DNA of 64,000 nucleotides, from the NCBI GenBank assembly GCA_019925095.2, contig CM034389.1, forward strand, positions 1,386,001-1,450,000, given 5' to 3'. Of the stretch, positions 10,153 to 19,970 are shown piece after piece. The translations under genes were made by a program, and so were the position numbers. Every line of letters starts with the position of its first letter. The first letter of the stretch is position 1. This DNA is from Dendrolimus kikuchii. Taxonomy: Eukaryota; Arthropoda; Insecta; Lepidoptera; Lasiocampidae. Below the pieces are notes generated by a model that saw nothing but the letters and a program-made list of their open reading frames with translations, searched no databases and was not told the origin of the DNA.

Positions 10153-10472
10153 TAAATAAATATAACATATTATATTATATGCATACAAAAGTAAACAATA
10201 ACACTATAGCTTGCGGTAGTAATCTTTAACTAATCTGTTAAAAGAAGGTAATGATCGTGTCTGCTTGATGTTTACTGGTAGTACATTCCAGAGTTGAATG
10301 GCCTGGACGATCAAAGACTTGTTGTAAAAACTGGTTCTGTTGACAGGCGTTTTCAGTTTCAAACTCTCTGACATTCTAAAGAATCTTGTGTAGTGTATGT
10401 ATAGTAGTAATAAATCGACATTCGTCAACGACAGTTCTCTCATTTATACTATCCCGTAATGCCGACATCAGA

Positions 10473-11209
10473 TGGCGACCCTGCCAGTGCCGTGTGCACG
10501 GGTCTTGCAAATTAAAAACTGTCGCGTTGCTCCGTGTCGCTCTTACTCATTTTGCGCATTATTATTAGTAAATTAAAATAAGGCCCAGCTCGCCATACAC
10601 AACGCGGTGCTGGTACCTACGCTCACGTATGGAAGCGAGAGTTGGGTATGGAAGAGAGAGCATGAAAGTAGAGTAAACGCGGTTGAGATGCGAGCACTGC
10701 GCAAAATCCGCGGAGTGACGCTCGCGGACCGCGTTCGTAATACCGAAGTAAGAAAGAGAGTTGGTCTGAAAGAGAGTGTCGGGGTGAAGGTAAGGAAAGG
10801 AATGCTCCGGTGGTTCGGGCATGTGGAAAGAATGACTAAACAGATATACAATGCAAAAGTGGATAGATGCAGAAGTCGTGGAAGGCCACGACACACCTTT
10901 CATGATCAAATTGATCGTGTACTAGCGGAGGGTGATGTCAGGAGCCTTAAGAACAGACGAGTGTGCATAACAAGAGTTATGAATGTCAAAGAAGCAAGTG
11001 AGGTACACACCTCACTTGCGGCTTATTCTTACACAAGAATGGGCCTAAATGGCGCTCTGTTGGTCGTGCCTACCCCGCAAGGGAACTGGCGTGAAGTTAT
11101 GTATGTATGTAAAATAAGTATAAGAAATTAAAATGGGAAAATCATATTCGAAGGAAGAAAATATTATAGTAGCTCAAACGGCGGCTGGAGCAGTAAACGC
11201 CAATACAGT
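10473..11209 (+). mobile_element. Insert in LINE: LTR-element leader-like DNA split by an RTE copy
   Basis: Flanked by about 25 bp of repeated host LINE sequence (ACTATCCCGTAATGCCGACA and 4-5 more bases) at 10448-10472 and 11210-11234. The outer parts read TGGCGACCCTGCCAG, similar to a primer-binding-site leader, and later ATGGGAAAATCATATTCG opening a frame MGKSYSKEENIIVAQTAA, resembling the start of an LTR-element gag. The assignment is tentative. The RTE copy 10583-11110 interrupts it. Confidence 0.45.
10583..11110 (+). mobile_element. RTE-like LINE copy, nested
   Basis: Open from AQLAIHNAVLVPTLTYGSES to VMNVKEASEV, then disturbed by a local inverted duplication at 10993-11035 before LNGALLVVPTPQGN (frame-shifted C-terminus). 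Target-site duplication AAAATAAG at 10575-10582 and 11111-11118. Confidence 0.88.
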
Positions 11210-12359
11210 TACTATCCCGTAATGCCGACATCAGACTTGTATTATCACTGTAATTAAGGAACTGAAAGCGTTCCTTGAGATAATCAGGGGACTTGGGATT
11301 AAACAAAATGTTGTGAAGAAGAGACAGGGCGGATGGGAAGCCACTTGAGTTTAATGCGAAGTTCAGATATATGATCATATTTGCGTAGCCCAAATATGAA
11401 ACGAATGCAAAAGTTTTGAAGCCGCTCAAGTTTGTCAAGTTGATATTTTGCGAGGTCAAGATAGCTCACATCAGCGTAGTCGAGGATGATAAGGAGAAGA
11501 GACTGAGCAAGTGAGATCTTGGTGGTAAACGATAAAAAGTTCCGTAAGCGCCTCAAACTAGCAGCCGACGCAAACACTTTTCGACTGACCTCTTGCACCT
11601 GTGGTCCCCACGATAAGAATCTATCTAAATACAATCCCAAGTTTTTTACAGAGTCGCTGAAAGGAATTGAGAGCCTTCAAACACAACATAGGGTAAAGTA
11701 GACCATTGGATTTTCGACATCGTTTGAGAGCTCCCTACAATAATAGCTCCGATCAGCTATAGATGACAAATTTGTATTTGTTGTATCTATGGCACTAACA
11801 AGTCCCTAGATGGAAGTATGAGTGTAGATTTGTAGATCATCAGCATAAAGATGGTAGGAGCTTTAAAGTTGTTTGGAAATAGTATTAATAAAAGTAGCGA
11901 AAAATAGAGGAGAAAGAACGCCACCCTGCGGTATACCAGCTGATGTATACGACCAAGATGAAGACAAGTCGTCGATATGCATTCTTTGCCGGCGACCATA
12001 CAGGTGAGAGTGGAATAAAAACTTTTGAAGCCTTTGAATCATAAGAACAATTGTTTTTTTCAAACAAAGTAATTTATCACAATAACGTGCATTAATGCTC
12101 ATTACATGAGAAAATAAGCCGAGGAAATTTTCAATATACGAAGAGAAAGTTACAAAGCCGCCTTCACCGGGCGAAACTTTTCGACAACAAAGGCCTTTCG
12201 TGGCTCCATTGTACATTCTATAATGTCTAGTATTGTTTACAATGAAATTATATTGTTCTGGTAAATATGGCTTCTATTGAAAGCCGCTTTTGTCTCCTTC
12301 GGGTGGCAACTAAAAATGTAACGAATATGAAGCAGATTTTACAATTTATTCCTCTTTGT

Positions 12360-13330
12360 TTTTTTAAAAGTACTTTATATGATTAGTAATAGTAACAATT
12401 GGCAAACAAACAGAGAGACGGCCTACCTGATGGAAAGTGTTTACTCTCGAGTATAGACGTTTGCCACACCAGGAGCGTAGCCAACGCGCTGCCAGACCAC
12501 AGGGTGGGATAAAGGATGGTTGGATATGGGATAGAGCATAGGTCCCCAAAGTCCCTCCAGCATCTAGGGAGCGGAGGAGTCATCCCCCTGTTGACGAAGT
12601 GAGTTTATCCTGCTTCCCAGTGCACTCCCAAGCACTGATGCGCTAGTTCTAAATCTCACGCTCTTCCTACCATAAGCGCGGGGCATATGGAGGGAAGGTG
12701 GTTTTAATTTTTTTTTTTTATTTAGTATAGGTTCGCGTTTGACCACAATCTTGCCCTATGTGGGGCAAAGATATGGTCTAGGATGAAGCAGGCATGTCTA
12801 GAAGGTACCTATTCACACGGAACTTGAAGATATCCAGGTTATATGTATCCGGTAAGACAGACTCCGGCAAAGAGTTCCACTCCTTTGCGGTGCGTACGAT
12901 GAAGCTAGATGCAAAGCGCTTCGTTATAATAGGTGGAATATCCACCATATATCGATGCCGCATGCCGATTCGTCTGGTTGTCCGATGATGGAAGGGAGAC
13001 GGCGGGATCAGATCGAAGAGCTCAGCTGCACACTCTCCAAAGTGAATCCGATAGAAAACCGGTAAGCTGGCAAACCTGCGTCGATGTTCGAGACTTTGCG
13101 TTTTGTCATCGGAAAGCTGGTCGTTGCCTACCAGCCTCCTGGCTCTCCGCTCAATCGACTCTAGTGCTTCGAGTTGATATTTTAGTGGAGAACTGGCCCA
13201 TGGGTGACCTGACCTCTCCACATAGAGGGAGGTATCTTGCTGAGTCTCCACACATGCCGGCGATTGATTCTGGTAGCTGCGCTATCTTCAGTGGCTTACC
13301 TCCCATCGCTTTGGTCTAATCCCTAGCAAA
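12360..13330 (-). pseudogene. LINE pol C-terminus plus 3' UTR (candidate partner of family A)
   Basis: The minus-strand frame 13251-12778 reads [54 protein letters not shown] and [20 protein letters not shown], the standard C-terminal tail of CR1/Jockey-group LINE polymerases. The 3' UTR to 12360 includes GGTGTGGCAAACGTC and CTTTCCATCAGGTAGGCCGT, homologous to the last ~65 nt of family A. The RT core is missing. Confidence 0.8.
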
Positions 13331-13344
13331 GGACCCGGTAGTGT

Positions 13345-13560
13345 GCGAAATGCACTTCTCCCGTCTCAAAAAAAAATTGGTCCCCAAAGTGGTCCATATG
13401 GACCCCTGGGGGTCCGCGAGCTGCAAATAGGGGCCGTCAAAAGTGGTTCCTATTATAACATTTTCAGAAAAGTATTTAAATTAAGTAAGTTAAGGTTCAT
13501 CTCATTTCAGAATGGACCTAAAATGGGTAATGTCCTTTATATGTAAACATATTGAAGCTG
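13345..13560. repeat. GGTCC-rich unassigned segment
   Basis: Contains GGTCCCCAAAGTGG, GGTCCATATGGACCCC and GGGGGTCCGCGAG, giving several short inverted GGTCC/GGACC pairs. It may be a DNA-transposon fragment. I do not recognise the family. Confidence 0.3.
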
Positions 13561-13563
13561 TAT

Positions 13564-13807
13564 TTTTTCTTTATTGCAGGAGATCAGCAGACAGGCAGAC
13601 GGCCCACTTGATGGAAAGCGGTTGCAATCGCCTATGGACATTTGCAACACCAAAGTTACTACAAATGCGCTGCTGTTCTCTTAAGGGAGACTGGAACCTG
13701 GTCATTAATGCCGGAACACAACTCAAGGTTGTTATGGCGACATACTTTAGACCAGCGGTGGTAGCCATCCAGTCGGGCAAATGCTCTACCACCTGGCTGT
13801 GGGTTGT
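13564..13807 (-). mobile_element. Family A copy, 5'-truncated
   Basis: The poly(A) end is at 13564 (CTCCTGCAATAAAGAAAAAA on the minus strand). The element stops at ACCCACAGCCAGG (13807), missing the first ~70 nt. Minus-strand frame 13571-13792 ends inside. Confidence 0.85.
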
Positions 13808-13924
13808 ATTGAATCTAACGCAAAAAAATGATCAAAACCGATTCAGAATCAAAAAATATCTGAACACACATGTAAAAATATTTACTTGACGAAATACTTT
13901 CTTGCCACATACTCGGGTTCTTAG

Positions 13925-13980
13925 GACTTATGAGATTTTGGAGGTGGGCACTGAAAACCAGTGCTGTGTCGAAACATGTT
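13925..13980 (+). repeat. Family Q motif (CTGAAAA...CGAAAC)
   Basis: GGAGGTGGGCACTGAAAACC, then AGTGCTGTGTCGAAACATG. Shared in inverted form with 49021-49092. It can form a short CACTG/CAGTG stem. Confidence 0.5.
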
Positions 13981-14395
13981 TATAAATGGATAAGGTCGGT
14001 CAGCCGAGGAGGAGTCAGTGGTATTCTGATCGCGAACGAAGCGTTGCAGAGATTTGGGTAAGAAGGTACCAGATATCAACTATTTGGACAGGGTTTTCCC
14101 ATCTTTGTTGTTCAGCCTTTGATGTAACTATTCACACAGCACAGTAAGAAATGAACACCGTCTACACGCCACTACGCCTTTTATACGAAAATGCTACCCT
14201 ACAAAATAATAACATTGCATCATTGCTGAAAATAGCAATTACATAATAGTGTTGCCAGGATCACTAAAACAGTTATAATAATTAGTTACTGATGCGCTAA
14301 ATTATCTAGACAATAATTTAGTGGTCTTGTAAAATTAACTCACCCGTAGAAAATGGTAATATAATTATAAATCGAATCATCTGATAAATCGACTT

Positions 14396-15111
14396 AAATA
14401 TTATCTATGACGATTGTCTATGTGATATTAATATACACAATGGTTTTTTTTTTATTGCAGGAGATCAGCAGACAGGCAGACGGCCCACTTGATGGAAAGC
14501 GGTTACCATCGCCTATGGACATTTGCAACACCAAAGGTACTACAAATGCGCTGCTGCTCTCTTAAGGGAGACTAAAACCTGGTCACTAATGCCGGAACAC
14601 AACTCAAGGTTGTTATGGTGACATACTTTAGACCAGGGGTGGTAGCCATCCAGTCGTGCAAATGCCCTACCACCTGGCTGTGGGTTTTAAGTTGCCTCTT
14701 ACGACAGGCCGCCCGGCCGCAGGAAATTGTATGCTTTCTCCGTTTCTGCACGGATAAAATTCTTTGTTTCGGTTCTGATGACTACTGTGGTGGACATCTT
14801 GTAACATGTGATTACGATTTTCTGCCCTACGTTTTGGACTTACTGTATTCGTTTGTACTTTTAAGAACTTTGAATTACGTGTGCGTAGTTCTAGTAATCT
14901 TTGTGATCATTCCAATGGCATTTTTCAATTCACATTCCACAAATTCGTAACATTAGTATTATCTGAAGCCACCAGATAGACAGACGGTCCAGCTAATAGA
15001 CCCGTGAGCCTCTCTGCTGTAAACATGCAATAGAAAAAATTATGTTTGTCAGCTCTGACGCACGACTGTAGTCAATTCCTTAAACATTAAAAAATATCTG
15101 CTCGTATGCGG
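14396..15111 (+). repeat. LTR-like direct repeat, copy 1 (carries family A insert)
   Basis: Shares TTATCTATGACGATTGTCTA, GGTTCTGATGACTACTG, GAACTTTGAATT and GACGCACGACTGTAGT with copy 2. The ...AATTCGTAACATTAGTATT end resembles the family J LTR terminus. A family A copy (14443-14755) splits it. Confidence 0.6.
14443..14755 (-). mobile_element. Family A retroposon, full length
   Basis: Both ends present (CCGTGCAGAAACGGAG at 14755; CTCCTGCAATAAAAAAAAA at 14443). Inserted within LTR-like repeat copy 1 at the ATGG/TTCTG site seen intact in copy 2 near 15190. Confidence 0.88.
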
Positions 15112-15142
15112 AAATAAAAAATTATCTATGACTATCTATGAA

Positions 15143-15528
15143 AATATTATCTATGACGATTGTCTATGTGTGATATTAATATACACTATGGTTCTGATGA
15201 CTACTGTGATGGACATCTTGTAACATTTAATTACGATTTTCTGCTCTAAGTTTTGGACTTACTGTATTCGCTTGTACTTTTAAGAACTTTGAATTGTGTG
15301 CGTAGTTCTAGTAAACTTTGTGATCATTCCAATGTCATTTATCAATTCACATTCCACAAATTCGTAACATTAGTATTATCTGAATCCACCGGATACACAG
15401 ACAGTCCAGCTAATAGACCCGTGAGCCTCTCTGCTGTAATCATGCAATAGAAAAAATAATGTTTGTCAGCTCTGACGCACGACTGTAGTTTACTCCTGAA
15501 ACATCAAAAAACATTCGCTCGTGTGCGG
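15143..15528 (+). repeat. LTR-like direct repeat, copy 2
   Basis: Uninterrupted version of the unit at 14396-15111. About 90 percent alike by eye. It lacks the family A insert, so the A insertion postdates the duplication. Confidence 0.6.
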
Positions 15529-15758
15529 CGACAGCGGTCGAACGCGGCCGAATAAGTGCAGTTATATGAAAAATACGAACAGTCCGAAGACTATATAGCC
15601 AGTAGATAATACATATATAGCCACAAAACACACTAACAAACATATCTATTAATTAAATATTAAAATCATATAAGTCAGAGCGCCTGAGAGAAATATAATA
15701 GTAGTTTAGCTAGAATTTATCATGGTAAGATAGCTTCATGTGGAAGATGTGAATATTC

Positions 15759-16000
15759 GGCCTGTGTGGTTGAGCGGGATAAGCCTTTGCCGGCCTACCT
15801 CACTGCAACGCAGAGGCTCCGGGTTCGATTCCTGGTATAGTAAATTTCGGAAACGTATTTTCTCCGTTATTTACTATGGTCTGGGTGTCTGGGATCGGCC
15901 CCAGAGTAGTCCGTTGTATATTACCCGTAACACAAGCGTAACTTGCTTAATTTGGGGATATACAATGTGTGTGTTTGTCTGCCGATTATTATTATTATTT
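15759..16000 (+). mobile_element. SINE D, full length
   Basis: The tRNA-like head has A-box-like TGGTTGAGCGGGATAAGCC and B-box GGGTTCGATTCC (Pol III promoter). The body has GGAAACGTATTTTCTCCG, TGGTCTGGGTGTCTGGGAT, and a 3' (ATT)n tail. Not a functional tRNA: no acceptor stem or anticodon loop closes. Confidence 0.85.
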
Positions 16001-16454
16001 CACATATATTTATTTATATTCTTTTTTATGTTTTTTTAATACATATATATATATATATATAAATAAACACATATTAAAAAAATATAAAAAGATGACGTCC
16101 GTCGACAGCGGGGCCTAGGGTCCAAGCTACCGGTGGTTAAGGCTCCAGAGACAGGAACTTCCTCACAATGCGTGCCGTGCTCAAAAGGACCGCCTTCTGC
16201 ATCTGGCCCTTCACCCATTTACCGAGCGACAGCCTCTCTAGATGTCGGTCGAGGCTCTTTGCTACTAAACCGTTAACGGACACCACTATCTTATTATTAT
16301 TATTATTAACATTACTACGATTTTTGTTTTGTTCGCTCTAATACAGAGGTGGTTTGAAAGAAAAAAAAAACAGTAAAGTTTTGAATAGTAATTGTAGCTA
16401 CTGTTTCCCTCATAAAATTTCTATAGCGGGGGCCTCATATGACATTCGATTAAT

Positions 16455-16745
16455 ATCAGCCCATAAATGTCCCACTGCTGGGCTCGGGCCTCCCATTATA
16501 GGGGAACGGATAGTATACCCGCCACGCTTGTCCAAGGCGGCTTGGCAGGTTTGACACATCGATTATCGTGATGTGCAAGTTACATCACGATGTTTTCCTT
16601 TACCGTTGTTAGCAGGTGGTAATTGTAACAATATGCACATTAGATCAGAAAGCTGACTAAGTGGTGCATGCGTTTCGGCCAGGATCGAACCCGCGCCCTT
16701 TGAGTTTGGGACGCGTACGCTAGCCATTACGCTACCACGACTTCG
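16455..16745 (-). mobile_element. SINE E, near full length
   Basis: The minus strand begins CGTGGTAGCGTAATGGCTAG, has the B-box GGGTTCGATCC, then GCATGCACCACTTAGTCAG, and ends near CCCAGCAGTGGGACATTTA. Other copies at 29072-29325 and 45415-45712. Confidence 0.82.
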
Positions 16746-16838
16746 ATCGATTATTCAGGAAGATCGAAACACCGATTATTCAGGAGCAAACAGCAAAAAT
16801 ACCCACATGATATATGAACTTCTTTTATCACGATAAAA

Positions 16839-17092
16839 TATAATAGTTTAAAAAACAAAAAAATACTCTTTTTAGAAAATCCAACTAAAAAATAGAAAAT
16901 AAATTTCATAAAAAAATGATTTTATTGTAAAAATAGCGTGGGGTGCATGGTATCAATAGTTTGAAAAGCACCCCACGCTTTTTTACAATAAAATCATTTT
17001 TTCTTACACTATTTTTAATTCAAATTTATTTTCTATTTTTTACTTGGATTTTCTAAAAAGCGTATTTTTTAGTTGTTTTTAACTATTATTTA
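16839..17092. mobile_element. Foldback/MITE-like element
   Basis: 254 bp almost entirely self-complementary. Arms of about 110 bp meet around 16965. The arms begin TAATAGTTTAAAAAACA and end GTTTTTAACTATTA, and the innermost pair is GCGTGGGGTGC/GCACCCCACGC. No coding capacity. Confidence 0.8.
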
Positions 17093-17194
17093 TTTTTCAT
17101 TTTTTTAGTGATTATTTAGTGATTTAATTCCTTTCTCCTTGGAAACTTTGAAAAAAGAATTAAATACACTCTTATGATAAAATGGAACGTTATG

Positions 17195-17492
17195 TAAAAA
17201 TAAGTTTTTTTAAAAAGATTTTACATACAAGCTTTTGAGATCCTACTTATCATGTAGCAGCAGAGTGCTAGCCAAGACAAGTAAAACGAGCCCAAACACG
17301 ACGGGTCTATCTTGTTTAGTACAGGAGTTCCTATGACCACCTTCAGACTCTATCATCAGATCAGCTTATTGCATTGTCACGCGATATACACATACGTGCA
17401 AAATTTCAGCTCAATCGGAAACCGGGAAGTCGATCAAATTTAACTTGAAAGATTCCGTTACATACTAACATACGTATGAAGCTAATAAAAGC
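17195..17492 (+). repeat. Dispersed repeat P, copy 1
   Basis: Contains GCTTTTGAGATCCTACTTAT, CATGTAGCAGCAGA, AACGAGCCCAAACACGACGG and ATTTCAGCTCAATCGGAAAC. The same blocks recur at 34245-34575 in the same order. Class unknown. Confidence 0.65.
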
Positions 17493-18205
17493 GTATTAAA
17501 AACAGTCCACTCCAAAAGGCAAAATGTAACAACACCGTAGATTAGGCAAGCGAAAATAATTCTAGTTTAATCAGCATGGCTCCAGAAGCACCTCGTAATT
17601 ACCAAGAGTAAGCAACTTGTGGTAAGTGCGACGGCTGAGATAACAAGCTTAGTTCTATTTATCACGCAATTGTGTAAAAGGTTTATTAAGTGCTTCATAT
17701 TTTGTAAGAGAGAGTAGTTTTTGGCGGGAACTGAAAGGGGACGTTGTGCTGTGCAGTTTTATTTTCTAAAAATGTGTAAAATTACTCTAAAATGAACAAT
17801 AGTTGTAGGATATTGGAAATGTGAACTATATAGCCAAAAGTGGCCTTTCGAGTTTTCACAAGAACTCCGTTGAGTGACGTCGATTGTAGCCTACAATACA
17901 ACGGCGTCTGGCTTAAAGGCCTAGTTGCCAAGCCTTAAACTTAAAAAAAAATTGTAAGAGATTTCTTATTAAGACGGAAGAGGAAAAAGTCCAGGTCAGT
18001 ATGAACGTGGATGGCAGGGGCATTGAACTTTGAGCTTTGTACCCTAAGCTACTTCTGTTAAAACAAAATGGTATCACCATACAAACTTTTCTGCTATTTG
18101 CACATCTAGCAGCTATCTATGCTATAAAATTCTAAAAATGGCGCATACAGACACGTGGTCCAAATGTCCGTAGAATAGATACCATAGTACTTAAGAAATA
18201 AGCAA
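17493..18205. other. Unassigned intergenic DNA
   Basis: No gene or window-internal repeat seen. Confidence 0.4.
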
Positions 18206-18207
18206 AT

Positions 18208-18372
18208 TCAAATTCAAAAGTTTTTATACAAATTCCACTGGAGAACACTTGAAGGTCATACATATGAGTTAAAATTTGTTTTTACTTCCTATTCTATGTG
18301 TACCGCTTCGCAACGTGTTATTGCTGTTAAAGAGAAGAAGAGGCAAGAAACTCCCCAGCAACACGTCTAACT
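18208..18372 (-). mobile_element. LINE 3' end with conserved hairpin
   Basis: The minus strand has TTGCCTCTTCTTCTC, AACACGTTGCGAAGCGGTA, TGACCTTCAAGTGTTCTCCA and ends TTTTGAATTTGAATTTG. Same family as 30575-30735; related hairpins at 30211-30252, 33559-33600 and 38046-38086. Confidence 0.6.
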
Positions 18373-18415
18373 AAATTTTTTTTTTTATATAAATTTTACA
18401 CAGATATATGTTACT

Positions 18416-18729
18416 TTTTTTTATTTTTTTATTGTAGATTAGCAGACAGGCAGACGGCCCACTTGATGGAAAGCGGTTACCATCACCTATGGACATTTGC
18501 AACACCAAAGTTGCTACAAATGCGCTGATGCTCTCTTAAGGGAGACTGAAACCTGGTCACTAATGCCGGAACACAACTCAAGGTTATTTGGCGACATACT
18601 TTAGACCAGGGGTGGTAGCCATCCAGTCGGGCAAATGCCCTACCACCTGGCTGTGGGTTGTTAAGTCGCCTCTTACGACAGGCCGCCCGGCCGCAGGAAA
18701 TTGTATTCTTTCTCCGTTCCTGCACGGAT
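18416..18729 (-). mobile_element. Family A retroposon, full length
   Basis: CCGTGCAGGAACGGAG at 18729 to CTACAATAAAAAAATAAAAA at 18416. The minus-strand frame MQERRKNTISCGRAACRKRR to the 3' part stays open for about 80 codons. Confidence 0.88.
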
Positions 18730-18810
18730 AAAAACTTTTTTTTACTTTCCGAAGAATTAATGGAGTTATATCAAACAGTGCATAAATAACAATACTTGTA
18801 CATTATAGCA

Positions 18811-19059
18811 CTAGCTTCTGCCCGCGACTTCGTCCGCGTGGAATAGTTTAAAAAAAAGTAAGTTAAAAATCCCCGATTTTGAAACATTCTTCATTGTTGC
18901 TCCGCTCCTATTGGTCTTAGCGTGATGATATATAGCCTATAGCCTTTCTCGATAAATGGGCTACCTAATACTGAAAGAATTTTTCAAATCAGACCAGTAG
19001 TTCCTGAGATTAGCGCGTTCAATCAAACAAACTCTTTAGCTTTATATATTAGTATAAGA
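18811..19059 (-). mobile_element. Non-autonomous Helitron-like element (family H)
   Basis: The minus strand starts TCTTATACTAATATATAAAG and ends with CACGCGGACGAAGTCGCGGG (CGCG-GACGAAGT-CGCG hairpin), then CAGAAGCTAGT. Starting TC, a hairpin about 10 nt from the end and final CTAG with T outside fit Helitron rules. No Rep/helicase gene. Confidence 0.7.
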
Positions 19060-19345
19060 TAAGAAGTAGAGATGCGACGAATAGTGCTTTAGCTGAATAT
19101 CAAATGGCGAATTTCCGGCCGAAGTTCCTAATATTCGGCAAACGAATGTTAACAGGTTATTGAAGCAAGAATTTGTAAAGTTTCTTACGTTCTCGCGATA
19201 AACCATTCCGGGACCAACTTGAACACTCGCAAAAAATTTCATCAAAATCGGTTTAGAAAGCGTTCAGTCACATACACACAAACAGAAAATTTTTATATAT
19301 AAAGATTTTTGAGCCAGAAACCCTCGCGGGCTTACTCAGGACGCC

Positions 19346-19413
19346 CTATTAAAGTTTTATCAGACTCTGATCAATGCTTTGGGAACACATTGAAGATAAA
19401 CATACAAACATTG

Positions 19414-19448
<35 letters not shown>

Positions 19449-19550
19449 CTTTTGGGCATCCTCAAAACACTTTCCAAAATTTTATCACAATGTGATCAAT
19501 GGTTTAGAAACGCATATTGAACAAACATACAAACATTGATTTTTATTCAT
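19346..19550 (+). repeat. Two-copy tandem block with (TA)n between
   Basis: 19346-19416 and 19471-19545 share ATTTTATCA...TGATCAATG and AAACATACAAACATTGATTT, separated by (TA)15 at 19417-19446 and a short spacer. Confidence 0.5.
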
Positions 19551-19594
19551 AAGATGTCGCCTGCTCACGTATGGGAAAACCATCAAAATTATTT

Positions 19595-19705
19595 TTTTTG
19601 TTCATGTGGGTTCTGAGGTGATTTAGATTTACAATTAGACCCGGTAGGTGGCGCTGACATCGGGTTCTAATTTTTTTTAAGGCAGAACATACATATGGCT
19701 TCTAT
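19595..19705 (+). mobile_element. Family G Helitron-like fragment
   Basis: TTTAGATTTACAATTAGACC, CGGTAGGTGGCGCTG, TCGGGTTCTAATTTT and GGCAGAAC match the 3' half of elements at 48609-48817 and 61989-62193. Confidence 0.55.
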
Positions 19706-19970
19706 TTTGCCAACATGAGCACGAAACCCAAACACAAAAATTGTTTTCTTAGAACTTTTAATCAAATCACATTTATTAGTAGGCATAATAAAATTAAGAG
19801 TAGAAAATTAAAGCGCTGAAAGGAAAATTAATCTTCTCTTGTTTGCTTAATTGAATTTTTTTCTAAGAAAGCAAAATATTTTCACTTTGAACATTTCCTC
19901 TTATTTTTCTATAAGGTCTGCGCGAAGGCGGCTTCTTTCGCGTGAAAGATGCTCAAATATTGTATACGTT

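Larger units (their letters stand above)
10200..12230 (-). pseudogene. Broken non-LTR retrotransposon (RT to C-terminus) with nested inserts
   Basis: On the minus strand, in several frames: RMHIDDLSSSWSYTSAGIPQ, GGVLSPLFFATFIN (11880-12030), then HLYADDLQIYTHTSI with the YADD catalytic box at 11836-11847, then LDYADVSYLDLAKYQLDKLE and RFIFGLRKYDH (11300-11640), and after an interruption TPVNRTSFYNKSLIVQAI and LWNVLP (10204-10443). This order is the RT palm and the usual C-terminal region of Jockey/CR1-group LINE polymerases. Several frameshifts kill it. An insert at 10473-11209 separates the last two blocks. Confidence 0.82.

Noticed and set aside
15759..15835. tRNA gene (A and B boxes present)
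   Set aside because: It is the head of SINE D. No cloverleaf closes and the unit is repeated with a SINE body and tail.
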